Source: Angelakisella sp. (lineage in GTDB: Bacteria; Bacillota; Clostridia; Oscillospirales; Ruminococcaceae). From it: DNA of 64,000 nucleotides. The stretch lies in NCBI GenBank assembly GCA_020025195.1, contig JAHHSN010000003.1:41805-105804 (forward strand), in the 5' to 3' direction. Both the position numbers and the translations under genes were made by a program. Shown piece by piece: positions 51,308 to 59,914 of this stretch. The notes beneath the pieces are model-generated. The model was not told where the DNA came from, ran no database searches, and saw only the letters and a list, made by a program, of their open reading frames with translations. The first letter of the stretch is position 1; each line of letters starts with the position of its first letter.

Positions 51308-52897
51308 ATGGAAACTTATGGCGTTGAAAAAATCGGCCTCCTTCATCCGAAGGCTGTATATCGCAACCTGACGGTGGCCGAGCTGACCGAAGCCGCTCTG
51401 CGCCGCGGCGAGGGTTCCCTGAGCAATACCGGCGCGCTCGTTGTGACCACCGGTAAATATACCGGCCGTTCTCCCGACGATAAGTTCATCGTGGATACCG
51501 AAGGTGTTCATAATGACATCGCCTGGGGCAAGGTCAACCGTCCCATCAGCCGCGAGAAGTTTGACGCGATCTGGGGCAAGGCGCTGGCCTACATGCAGGG
51601 CCGCGAAGTCTTTATCTTCGATGGCTATGCCGGTGCGGACAAGAAGTACACCCGCAAGTTCCGCATCATCAACGAGCTGGCGAGCCAGAACCTCTTTATT
51701 CATCAGCTGCTCATCCGTCCCACCGCTGAGGAGCTGACCTCCTACGGCGAGGCGGACTTCACCATGCTGGTTGCTCCCGGCTTCAAGTGCGATCCCGAGG
51801 CCGACGGCGTCCACAGCGAGGCGGCCATCATCATCGACTATGAGGCGCACAAGATCCTGATCGCCGGCTCTCAGTACGCGGGCGAGATCAAGAAGAGCGT
51901 TTTCTCCACCATGAACTATGTCATGACCAAGCAGAACGTTCTGCCCATGCACTGCTCCGCCAACATGGACCCCGTGACCCACGAGACCGCCGTCTTCTTC
52001 GGCCTCTCCGGCACCGGCAAGACCACCCTCTCCGCGGATGCTTCCCGTAAGCTCATCGGCGATGACGAGCACGGCTGGTCTCCCGACGGCGTCTTCAACT
52101 TTGAGGGCGGCTGCTACGCCAAGTGCATCAACCTCAAGGCGGAAAATGAGCCTGAGATCTACAATGCCATCCGTTTCGGTTCTCTTGTTGAGAACGTCGT
52201 GATGGACCCCGTGACCCGTGAGCTGGATTTCGACGACGGCTCTCTCACCGAGAATACCCGTGTCGGCTATCCCGTTGACTATATCAGCAACAGCCAGATC
52301 CCCGGCGAGGGCGGCATCCCCAAGGTCGTTATCTTCCTGACCGCGGACGCCTTCGGCGTACTGCCTCCCATCAGCCGTCTGAGCAAGAACGCCGCCATGT
52401 ATCACTTCGTGACCGGCTTCACCTCCAAGCTCGCCGGTACCGAGCGCGGCGTCACCGAGCCTCAGCCCACCTTCTCCACCCTCTTTGGCGAGCCCTTCAT
52501 GCCCATGGATCCCTCGGTTTATGCGGAGATGCTGGGTGAAAAGCTGGAGAAATACGGCACCAAGGTTTACCTCGTCAACACCGGTTGGGCGGGCGGTTCC
52601 GCTGCCATGGGTGCAAAGCGCATGAAGCTCTCCTACACCCGTGCCATGGTTGCCGCGGCGCTGAACGGCAGCTTTGACAATGTGGAGTTTAAGCACCACG
52701 ACGTCTTTAACGTGGACTATCCCACCTCCTGCCCCAACGTTCCGGATGAGATGCTGGATGCCCGCGGGCTCTGGGCAGATAAGGCTGCCTACGATGCTCA
52801 GGCGAACAAGCTCGCTGCCATGTTTGCGGAGAACTTCGCGAAGAAGTATCCCAACATGCCCCGTGAGATCGCTGAGGCCGGCCCCAAGGCAAAATAA
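51308..52897 (+). CDS. pckA: Phosphoenolpyruvate carboxykinase (ATP)
   Basis: 529 residues, the normal length. GLSGTGKTTLSAD (from residue 232) is the kinase-1a ATP-binding motif, followed by the metal/PEP-site segment GDDEHGWSPDGVFNFEGGC. The N-terminal substrate site includes GRSPDDKFIVD. The enzyme interconverts oxaloacetate + ATP and PEP + CO2. In anaerobic gut bacteria it can work towards oxaloacetate. Codon choice is strongly biased towards CGT and GGT compared with neighbouring genes, a sign of high expression. The ATG follows AAGGGGG. Confidence 0.97.
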   Translation: METYGVEKIGLLHPKAVYRNLTVAELTEAALRRGEGSLSNTGALVVTTGKYTGRSPDDKFIVDTEGVHNDIAWGKVNRPISREKFDAIWGKALAYMQGREVFIFDGYAGADKKYTRKFRIINELASQNLFIHQLLIRPTAEELTSYGEADFTMLVAPGFKCDPEADGVHSEAAIIIDYEAHKILIAGSQYAGEIKKSVFSTMNYVMTKQNVLPMHCSANMDPVTHETAVFFGLSGTGKTTLSADASRKLIGDDEHGWSPDGVFNFEGGCYAKCINLKAENEPEIYNAIRFGSLVENVVMDPVTRELDFDDGSLTENTRVGYPVDYISNSQIPGEGGIPKVVIFLTADAFGVLPPISRLSKNAAMYHFVTGFTSKLAGTERGVTEPQPTFSTLFGEPFMPMDPSVYAEMLGEKLEKYGTKVYLVNTGWAGGSAAMGAKRMKLSYTRAMVAAALNGSFDNVEFKHHDVFNVDYPTSCPNVPDEMLDARGLWADKAAYDAQANKLAAMFAENFAKKYPNMPREIAEAGPKAK

Positions 52898-52919
52898 GCT
52901 TTTTCCCGATAATAAAAGA

Positions 52920-52948
52920 CTCCGTCCAACCGGTCGGAGCCTTTTTTT
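52920..52948 (+). terminator. Terminator of pckA
   Basis: CTCCG pairs with CGGAG and can extend inward by CC/GG past one mismatch; CC and seven T follow. Confidence 0.8.
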
Positions 52949-52963
52949 CTTTTGGGCAAGCAT

Positions 52964-53001
52964 AAAAATCCCCCGCCGCTTTCATCTCCAAAAGGGCGGG
53001 G
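52964..53001 (-). terminator. Terminator of the DUF4760 gene
   Basis: CCCCGCC (52971-52977) pairs with GGCGGGG (52995-53001). On the minus strand the stem is followed by GGA and five T. Confidence 0.75.
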
Positions 53002-53011
53002 TGCTTATTTT

Positions 53012-53551
53012 TCAGCGCTTCGGGAGGCACATCCTCCGGCGGCTGCGGTCGTTACGTTTTTTGAGCTTCCGGATCTTCTTCATCATCTCATAAAGCTCGA
53101 TGTAATACTCCCGGCCACCCTCCTTCTGATTCTTCGTCTCGATGAGGGAGCGCAGCTTCTGATCATAGAGCATGCACCAATAGGTGGTTCCGGCCCGCTC
53201 CGCGACATCCGCATCATAGATACCGGTATTGATCCCGAGGGCAAAGTGCTCAATGCGGGCGAGATATCCGGTGAGGAGAAGAAACTCCGAGAGGCAGGTC
53301 TCCTGCTTCTCCCGTTCCTCCTCTGTAAGCTCCTCTCCCCGAAAGGCTGCGGAGGAGATCCGGCTGATCTCCTCGATCTGTTCCACGCGGTACTGGTTGA
53401 GCGGGTCAAATACCTGCCGCTGGAGGATATTGAAGGCGTCCAGCGTTGCCTGCTTGCGGTCCCGCTGCACCCCCCTGAAATAAGTAAAGCCGGAAAGCAA
53501 CAATGCCGAAAAGGACACCACCACCATTAAAACCGATGCCCAGATTTCCAT
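53012..53551 (-). CDS. DUF4760-like membrane-anchored protein
   Basis: 179 residues. One N-terminal membrane segment (about 3-22) is followed by a long helical soluble part and a very basic C-terminal end (KKIRKLKKRNDRSRRR). The central LDAFNILQRQVFDPLNQY and YWCMLYDQKLRSLIE resemble DUF4760 proteins, which have no known function. It has its own ribosome site (AAAGGAG), promoter and terminator, so it is probably a real single gene. Confidence 0.65.
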   Translation of the reverse strand: MEIWASVLMVVVSFSALLLSGFTYFRGVQRDRKQATLDAFNILQRQVFDPLNQYRVEQIEEISRISSAAFRGEELTEEEREKQETCLSEFLLLTGYLARIEHFALGINTGIYDADVAERAGTTYWCMLYDQKLRSLIETKNQKEGGREYYIELYEMMKKIRKLKKRNDRSRRRMCLPKR

Positions 53552-53624
53552 TCCTGCGTCTCCTTTCTTCTGTCATTTTTCCTCAATGCAGGGGGGCCTT
53601 TCGGTTCCCCTGATTTCTTTTTCT

Positions 53625-53653
53625 ATGATACCCGGATGCGACAAAAACCGCAA
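53625..53653 (-). promoter_or_regulatory. Promoter of the DUF4760-like gene
   Basis: TTGCGG (53648-53653), 17 bases, TATCAT (53625-53630) on the minus strand. Confidence 0.45.
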
Positions 53654-53736
53654 GTCCTTTTGAGTCGGGGCGAAAGGGCTCCGCCATGTTGTACTCTGTT
53701 TTTCTCTCCCCCTATACAAAGCCCTCCCGCTGTCCA

Positions 53737-53766
53737 TTGAAAACGGCTCCCCCGGCATGGTAAAAT
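53737..53766 (+). promoter_or_regulatory. Promoter of the enoate-reductase-type gene
   Basis: TTGAAA (53737-53742), 18 bases, TAAAAT (53761-53766), about 75 bases before the start codon. Confidence 0.65.
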
Positions 53767-53840
53767 GAGGATGCAAGCTGGGCGGCGGGAAATCTCTCCC
53801 CCGGCGCGGAATATCTTTTTTCTGAAAGGAGAAAAACGCT

Positions 53841-55904
53841 ATGGAAAACCAAGACCCCCGGCTGGAACCGCTTTTCACCCCGTGGAAGATCGGCAATGTG
53901 GAAATCAAAAACCGGGTGGTGCTCTGCCCCATGGGCGGCACCTCGCTCTTTGGCTGGATGGAGCCTCTCCACTTTGATAAAGAGGCCGCCCGCTTCTTTC
54001 TGGAGCGCGCTCAAAACAACGTCGGACTCATTATCCCCGGCATCGCCCCCATCAAAAATCCCATCGGCGGCAAATGGCTCTACCAGAATAAAAAGATGTT
54101 CGTGGAGCTGAAGGACTTCATGGAGGAGATCCACGCGACCGGTGCCCGGCTCTTTGTACAGCTCACCGCCGGCATGGGCCGCTCCTGGGCCATCACCGAC
54201 CCCCTCGTGAAAATCCACAACAGCCCGGTGCTCCGCACCCTCGCGAAGCCCTTTATGGACGTGCCGTACCAATCCGCCGCCCCCAGTGAGCTGCCCTCCC
54301 GCTGGTCGGACAAGGTGACCACCCGCGCCCTCACCGTGAAGGAGATCGAGGACATCATCGACGCCTTTGCGAAAACCGCTCTCCTCTGCAAGGAGGCCGG
54401 GGTGGACGGCGTAGAGGTGCACGCAGTGCATGAGGGCTATCTCCTCGACCAGTTCACCCTCTCCTACACCAATAAGCGCACCGACGAGTACGGCGGCTCC
54501 TTTGAGAACCGCTACCGTCTCCCCGTCGCCATCGTGAAGAAAATAAAGGCCGCCTGCGGCGAGGACTACCCTGTTTCGCTCCGGTATTCGGTGGAATCCA
54601 AGGTGAAGGATCTCTGCTACGGGGCGCTCCCGGGAGAAAATTACACCGAGATCGGGCGCGGCATGGGGGAAAGCGAAAAGGCGGCGAAATATCTGGAGGC
54701 CGCCGGCTATGATATGCTGGATGCCGATAACGGCACCTATGACAGCTGGTACTGGGCGCATCCCCCGCAGTATATGCCCCAGAACTGCAACCTGGAGGAC
54801 GTCGCCCACATCAAGGAGTGCGTCAGCATCCCGGTGGTCTGCGCGGGGCGCATGGCGCCGGAAATCGCCGCCCGAGCCATCGGGGAGGGCCGCATCGACG
54901 CCATGGGCGTAGCACGGCAGTTCCTGACCGACGGTGAATGGGTCACCAAGCTAAAGGAGGGTCACCCGGAGGACATCCGTCCCTGCATCTGCTGTCACAA
55001 CGCCTGCTTTACCATGTCCCACTATAAGGGTGTGGCAAACGACCAGCCCTTTGATGATACGGCGCATATGGCGCGCTGTGCCTTAAACCCTGTCACCATG
55101 CAGAGCGAAAAATATAAGATCGTCCCCGCCGAGAAGACAAAGAACATCGCGGTGGTGGGCGGCGGCATCGGCGGCATGGAGACCGCCATGGTACTGGCAA
55201 AGCGCGGACACCGGGTCACCCTCTATGAAAAGAGTGATTCCCTCGGCGGCATCTTTGTCGCGGCGGCGGCCCCGTCCTTTAAGGAAAAGGATCGTGAACT
55301 CATCGAGTGGTATAAGCGGGAAATCCGCAAATACCCCATTGAGATAAAACTCAGCACCGAGGTCACCGACCCCCAGGCGCTCGGCGCGGACGAGGTGGTG
55401 CTGGCAACCGGCTCCAAGGCGAGAAAGGTTCCCATCCCCGGCGCGGAGCACGCCATTGAGGCGGTGGAATACCTCCTCAGCGAAAAAGAGGTTGGCGAGC
55501 GGGTCACCGTCATCGGCGGCGGACTCACCGGCTGTGAGATCGCCTATGACCTTTACTTAAAAGGGAAAAAGCCCACCATCGTGGAGATGAAGAACGACCT
55601 CATCGCGGTGGGCGGCATCTGCCTTGCAAACACCAGCTTCCTGCGGGATTTCTTCCGCACCAACGAGGTCCCCACCCATTTGGAGACCCGGGTTTCCGAA
55701 ATCCGGGCAGACGGCGTGACCGCCATCGGGCCGGACGGCATCCCCTTTGATATCCCCGCCGACAGCGTGGTGCTTTCGGTCGGATATGAGCCGACTCCCC
55801 TGGCCCCTGCCTCCCGCCATGTTCATATTGTCGGTGACGCCGACAAGGTGGGCAACCTCCGCACCGTCATCTGGCGCGCGTGGGACGTCGCTATGAAGCT
55901 CTAA
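53841..55904 (+). CDS. Enoate reductase/2,4-dienoyl-CoA reductase-type FMN-[4Fe-4S]-FAD oxidoreductase
   Basis: 687 residues. The Old Yellow Enzyme barrel covers residues 1-370 with GVEVHAVHEGYLLDQF-like sequence at 189-204 and RTDEYGGSFENRYR. The cluster Cys are 382, 385 and 389 (CICCHNAC) and probably 413; the last spacing is about 23 residues, against 11-12 in usual members. The C-terminal FAD/NAD domain has VVGGGIGGMETAMVLAKRG and VIGGGLTGCEIAYDLYLKG. The AVHEGYLLDQF wording places it with clostridial enoate reductases and BaiH-like enzymes. It reduces an activated C=C bond; the substrate is not known. It is a single-gene unit. Confidence 0.85.
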   Translation: MENQDPRLEPLFTPWKIGNVEIKNRVVLCPMGGTSLFGWMEPLHFDKEAARFFLERAQNNVGLIIPGIAPIKNPIGGKWLYQNKKMFVELKDFMEEIHATGARLFVQLTAGMGRSWAITDPLVKIHNSPVLRTLAKPFMDVPYQSAAPSELPSRWSDKVTTRALTVKEIEDIIDAFAKTALLCKEAGVDGVEVHAVHEGYLLDQFTLSYTNKRTDEYGGSFENRYRLPVAIVKKIKAACGEDYPVSLRYSVESKVKDLCYGALPGENYTEIGRGMGESEKAAKYLEAAGYDMLDADNGTYDSWYWAHPPQYMPQNCNLEDVAHIKECVSIPVVCAGRMAPEIAARAIGEGRIDAMGVARQFLTDGEWVTKLKEGHPEDIRPCICCHNACFTMSHYKGVANDQPFDDTAHMARCALNPVTMQSEKYKIVPAEKTKNIAVVGGGIGGMETAMVLAKRGHRVTLYEKSDSLGGIFVAAAAPSFKEKDRELIEWYKREIRKYPIEIKLSTEVTDPQALGADEVVLATGSKARKVPIPGAEHAIEAVEYLLSEKEVGERVTVIGGGLTGCEIAYDLYLKGKKPTIVEMKNDLIAVGGICLANTSFLRDFFRTNEVPTHLETRVSEIRADGVTAIGPDGIPFDIPADSVVLSVGYEPTPLAPASRHVHIVGDADKVGNLRTVIWRAWDVAMKL

Positions 55905-55927
55905 AGAAAATGCAGACTCTATAAAAT

Positions 55928-55960
55928 GAGGAGCCTCCTCAGGGGGGCTCCTCTCTTTTT
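55928..55960 (+). terminator. Terminator of the enoate-reductase-type gene
   Basis: GAGGAGCC pairs with GGCTCCTC (8 pairs), followed by TC and five T. Confidence 0.85.
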
Positions 55961-56038
55961 ATTTCCCTTTCCCGGCGCCCAGAGTCCAAGCGTCTTTGTT
56001 CCATTGAGGACAGAACATTCCCCCTTTCGGGAAATTCC

Positions 56039-56047
56039 TGCTATAAT
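56039..56047 (+). promoter_or_regulatory. Extended -10 promoter of the M28 peptidase gene
   Basis: TGCTATAAT is a perfect extended -10 box 38 bases before the start codon; no good -35 box is seen. Confidence 0.6.
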
Positions 56048-56084
56048 AGAAAAAATGACGATTTAAGAGGAAAAGGAGCCCGCC

Positions 56085-56996
56085 ATGACTGAGCTTTCCC
56101 AACTGATATTAAAGGACTATCAGGTCCGCAAAACCCAAAAGCAGAAGACCCGCTTCATCGCGCTGATGAAGGAGCATTTCCCCCAGCTCCGGGTGGAGGA
56201 GACGCGGGGCCTTTTCCACACCCGGAATCTCATTCTGGGCAACCCGGAGAGCGCCCGGGTGGTACTCAGCGCGCACTATGACACCTGCGCCGTCCTCCCC
56301 TTCCCGAATTTTCTCACACCCCTCAATCTGCCGTTTTATCTCCTCTATCAGCTGCTCATTGTGGCAGTGTGTTGTCTTCTGGTCTGGGGGGCGCAGCGCT
56401 GGGTCACCTCCATGGCCGGAGAAGCCCTCGGCCTCGCCGTTGCGCTTGTTCTGTTCTTGGGGGTCTTCTGGCTCCTCCTGTTCGGTCCCGCCAACCGCCA
56501 TACCGCAAACGACAACACCTCCGGCGTCATCACCCTGATTGAGTGCTACGCTGCCATGAGCGAGGAACAGCGCCAAAACGTCTGCCTTGTCTTTTTTGAC
56601 CTCGAGGAGGCAGGGCTCATCGGCTCCTCCAACTTCCGCAAGACGCATAAGGAAGCCATGAAAGATAAGCTTCTCCTCAATTTTGACTGCGTTTCGGACG
56701 GCGATACCTTCCTTCTTGTGGGCAGCCGTCCCGCACGGGAGCGCTACGGAGAGGCCTTCACGGCGTCCTTTCTCCCCAAGGAGGAGCTCACCACCCGCCT
56801 TGTCTCCTCCTCCCGGGTGCTCTACCCCTCCGACCAGGCACACTTTCCCGTCTCCGCTGCACTGGCAAGCTTCCGTACCATCCCGGTGCTGGGGCTCTAT
56901 GTGGGGCGCATCCACACCCCGCGAGACACCGTTTTCGAAGAGGAAAATATCGCCTATCTGAAGGAGGGCGTGCTCTCCCTGCTGGAGCGGCTCTGA
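56085..56996 (+). CDS. Membrane-embedded M28 family zinc peptidase
   Basis: 303 residues. Zinc ligands of M28 are present: His/Asp in VLSAHYDTCAV, Asp in RHTANDNTSGVI, the Glu pair in FFDLEEAGLIGS, Asp in LLNFDCVSDGD, and His in GRIHTPRDTV. Between the first and second ligands, residues about 84-130 form two membrane segments, an insertion not found in soluble aminopeptidases. The catalytic face is therefore fixed to the membrane, probably on the inside because there is no signal peptide. The substrate is unknown. Confidence 0.85.
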   Translation: MTELSQLILKDYQVRKTQKQKTRFIALMKEHFPQLRVEETRGLFHTRNLILGNPESARVVLSAHYDTCAVLPFPNFLTPLNLPFYLLYQLLIVAVCCLLVWGAQRWVTSMAGEALGLAVALVLFLGVFWLLLFGPANRHTANDNTSGVITLIECYAAMSEEQRQNVCLVFFDLEEAGLIGSSNFRKTHKEAMKDKLLLNFDCVSDGDTFLLVGSRPARERYGEAFTASFLPKEELTTRLVSSSRVLYPSDQAHFPVSAALASFRTIPVLGLYVGRIHTPRDTVFEEENIAYLKEGVLSLLERL

Positions 56997-57616
56997 CGCT
57001 TTGCCAAGCACAGTTGTTTTTGATTTTTCCCTTCTCCGCGTTTATTTTCCTATTATATAGGCCGACAAAGCGGAGGCCCCTGCGCTGTTTCGGGAAATGC
57101 GCCGAAATATAGGGAGGAGAATTTCTCCCCCGTCACACCGATTTTTTTGTGCAAAATGATCCCATCCAGAATTTTGTGTTTTTTCCATCATTTTGGGGCA
57201 AATCCTCCCCGTGCCGCGGTGCCAAGGTCATTTTTCCCTCTTTTCGTGTTTCCCCTGCTTACATTTTGCATAACCCCACTCGATTTTATGCATTTTCACT
57301 TTCTTTCTCCTCCTTTTTAAGGGGAAATTACCAAAAAACGTAGGGGTTTTCCCTCGAAAAAGCGTCGGCTTTTGCAGGAATGGAGTCAAAATCTTTCAAA
57401 CAGCCGGGCTTTATCCCTTGACCATATGATCTTTTTGCGATAAAATAAATTAATACTCTTAGAATGAGGATCAGTGAAGTATTTCGGTGGCAAAAATCCT
57501 GTTTCGGCCGCCGTCTGGGTCCTGTGACCCGACCATTCACAGAGAACGGATTCCGTCTGTCTGTTTCCTTGCGCTTGGAGAACCACAAGACTAATTCTTA
57601 GGAAGTGAAGAAAGTA
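56997..57616 (+). other. Long intergenic region upstream of the oligopeptide transporter operon
   Basis: 620 bases without a supported gene. Contents in order: a small hairpin with GCGC ends (57084-57104); the motif TTGTGCAAAATG (57147-57158), also present before the dehydratase-activase operon, with a reversed CATTTTGCA copy at 57262-57270; AT-rich stretches; the promoter at 57418-57446. The leader of about 165 bases then holds a GGGTC/GACCC hairpin near 57520. No T-box or known riboswitch sequence was recognised. Confidence 0.5.
57418..57446 (+). promoter_or_regulatory. Promoter of the opp operon
   Basis: TTGACC (57418-57423), 17 bases, TAAAAT (57441-57446). Confidence 0.75.
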
Positions 57617-58552
57617 ATGACAAAGTACGTTGTGAAGCGAGTCTTTATCGCCATTCTGACGATTCTGATCGTTGCGAGTGCCACCTTTTTCCTGATGCAC
57701 GCCATCCCCGGAAATCCTTGGCTTTCCGATAAGACTCCGCCCCCCCAGGTGCTGGAAGCCCTTAATGCGAAATACGGCCTTGATAAGCCGCTGATCGTGC
57801 AGTTGGGAATCTATCTCAAGAATCTGACACATCTGGATTTCGGCGTGTCGATCAAGATGTCGAAAAACCTGCCGGTCTTCGACATCATCACCACCATGTT
57901 CCCCGTTTCTGCCAAGATCGGTATCATCTCCATCACATGGGCGGTGCTGATCGGCGTAACACTGGGCTGTATCGCGGCCTATCACCGCGGCAAGTGGATC
58001 GACAGTCTGCTGCGCATCATCTGCACCATCGGTGTTTCGATGCCCTCCTTTGTTGTGGCAACACTGCTGCTGTTTGCGCTCTGCGGAGGCCTTTCCTACG
58101 TATTCCCGACCCGCTTTGACGGCTCGTGGCAGAGCTATGTCCTGCCCTGCTTCTCGCTCGGGTTCTACCCCATGTGCTACATGGCACGCCAGGCCAGAGC
58201 CGCCATGCTGGACTCTCTCAGCCAGGAATACATCAAAACCGCGCGCGCCAAGGGCCTGAAGACCGGACGGATCATCTTCAAGCACGCCCTGCGTAACGCC
58301 CTCATCCCCGTTCTCACCTATCTGGGGCCTCAGGTGGCCTTCACCCTCTCCGGCGGCTTTGTCGTTGAGAAGGTCTTTGGTATCCCCGGCCTCGGAAAAT
58401 ACTTCGTGCAGGCCATCCCCAACCGGGACTACCCGGTCATCATGGGGACCACCATCTTCCTCGCCACCTTTGTTATTCTTATGAACCTTGTTGTCGATAT
58501 TCTTTATAAGGCGGTCGATCCGCGTATCAATCTTGCTAAGGGAGGAGACTGA
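57617..58552 (+). CDS. oppB: Oligopeptide/dipeptide ABC transporter permease (OppB/DppB type)
   Basis: 311 residues from the ATG at 57617. Six membrane segments with the BPD_transp_1 signature EYIKTARAKGLKTGRIIFKH, which docks the ATPases, and the family ends AIPNRDYPVIMGTTIFLA and DILYKAVDPRINL. It is the first gene of the operon, and the next start lies two bases after its stop. Codon use favours highly expressed codons. Confidence 0.95.
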   Translation: MTKYVVKRVFIAILTILIVASATFFLMHAIPGNPWLSDKTPPPQVLEALNAKYGLDKPLIVQLGIYLKNLTHLDFGVSIKMSKNLPVFDIITTMFPVSAKIGIISITWAVLIGVTLGCIAAYHRGKWIDSLLRIICTIGVSMPSFVVATLLLFALCGGLSYVFPTRFDGSWQSYVLPCFSLGFYPMCYMARQARAAMLDSLSQEYIKTARAKGLKTGRIIFKHALRNALIPVLTYLGPQVAFTLSGGFVVEKVFGIPGLGKYFVQAIPNRDYPVIMGTTIFLATFVILMNLVVDILYKAVDPRINLAKGGD

Positions 58553-58554
58553 GC

Positions 58555-59898
58555 ATGGAAAATAAAAAAATGAAGCATGCTCCGTTCTCCATGCAGCCCA
58601 ACATTGAGAATCTTCTGGAGCTGACCCCCGATGATCTTGCCCCCGCCAATGACGAGGAAAAAGCAAATTTCATCGCGGACCGCAAGAGCATTTCCTACTG
58701 GGCGGATGCATGGCGCCGCCTGAGAAAGAACAAGGTTGCCATGGTGGCTGCCGTTGTTCTCATCATTATCTTTCTGTTCGCGTTTTTAGGGCCCACTCTG
58801 GTGCCTTACCGTTATAACCAGTTCCTCCCCGGCGCGGAGAACCTCCACCCCTGGCACTATACTCTGGAGGATCAGCAGCGACTCGCCGACGCCCTGCCCG
58901 TCTCCCAGGACCCTGAGGTCGCCATTGCGGAGGCTCAGGCGAAGGCCGAGGCCGAGGGCAAGACCCTCAATCCCCGTGAAATCGCGCTCATCCGGGCCAA
59001 AGCCACCACCGCCGGCCAGATCACCGGTGAAGACGGCCGGATTCTGGAGGGCGAGGAGCTGATGGAGCATCTCCGCAAGGAGCTCGGCATCCGTTCCAAG
59101 TTCGGCGGCTACTCCAACGCGGAGCTGGAGCGGAAGGCCAACGGCGAAAAGGTGTTCCCCCATGTCTTCGGAACCGATATGTTCGGCCGTGACCTCATGG
59201 TCCGCACCATGATCGGCGCCCGCATCTCCATCATCGTCGGTATTTCCGCCGCCCTGCTGGTTCTGGTCATCGGCGCCATCTACGGCTCCATCTCCGGCTA
59301 CTGCGGCGGCCGGGTCGATACCGTCATGCAGCGAATCGTCGAAATCATCTACTCCATCCCCGAAGTGCTGGTCATCCTGCTGATTTCCACCGTGCTCGGC
59401 GTGACCCTGCAGGAATACATGATCGAGAATCCCACCAGCTTCATTACCAATATCATGGTGGTCATCGGTCCCAACATCATCGGTATGTTTATCGCGTTCG
59501 GTCTTCTCTACTGGGTCACCATGTCCCGTATCATCCGCGGACAGATCATCCAGCTGAAGGAACAGGAGTATGTTACGGCGGCGCGCGCCCTCGGCGCCTC
59601 CCCCTCCCGTATCATCCGCCGTCATCTGCTCCCCAACTGCGTGGGCCAGATCGTCGTCACCACCTGTCTTCAGATCCCGTCTGCGATCTTCCTGGAGTCT
59701 TTCCTGTCTTACATCGGCGTCGGCATCTCCGCGCCGCTCACCAGCCTTGGCTCCATGTGCTCTGACGCGGTGAATGGCCTTTACACCTATCCCTACCGCC
59801 TCTTTTTCCCCGCTATCATTCTGAGCGTGATGATTCTCTCCTTTAACCTCTTTGGTGACGGTCTGAGAGATGCGCTCGATCCCAGACTCAAAAAATAA
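58555..59898 (+). CDS. oppC: Oligopeptide ABC transporter permease (OppC/DppC type) with extracytoplasmic insertion
   Basis: 447 residues; relatives have about 300. The N-terminal OppC region and first membrane segment (MVAAVVLIIIFLFAFLGPTL) are followed by about 120 extra residues (about 98-205), charged and helical, rich in Ala, Glu and Lys. Standard features resume with FGTDMFGRDLMVRTMIGARI and the docking loop EYVTAARALGASPSRIIRRH. The insertion lies between the first and second membrane segments, on the outer side, where it could contact the binding protein. Confidence 0.93.
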   Translation: MENKKMKHAPFSMQPNIENLLELTPDDLAPANDEEKANFIADRKSISYWADAWRRLRKNKVAMVAAVVLIIIFLFAFLGPTLVPYRYNQFLPGAENLHPWHYTLEDQQRLADALPVSQDPEVAIAEAQAKAEAEGKTLNPREIALIRAKATTAGQITGEDGRILEGEELMEHLRKELGIRSKFGGYSNAELERKANGEKVFPHVFGTDMFGRDLMVRTMIGARISIIVGISAALLVLVIGAIYGSISGYCGGRVDTVMQRIVEIIYSIPEVLVILLISTVLGVTLQEYMIENPTSFITNIMVVIGPNIIGMFIAFGLLYWVTMSRIIRGQIIQLKEQEYVTAARALGASPSRIIRRHLLPNCVGQIVVTTCLQIPSAIFLESFLSYIGVGISAPLTSLGSMCSDAVNGLYTYPYRLFFPAIILSVMILSFNLFGDGLRDALDPRLKK

Positions 59899-59914
59899 GG
59901 AAGGAGGAGATACT

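Noticed and set aside
53841..55904. Naming the enoate-reductase-type enzyme as a bile-acid, bilirubin or steroid reductase
   Set aside because: Family membership is clear but no residue or neighbour specific to one of these substrates was seen.
57500..57616. T-box or riboswitch in the opp leader
   Set aside because: A GGGTC/GACCC hairpin is present, but the T-box sequence and any known riboswitch core are missing.
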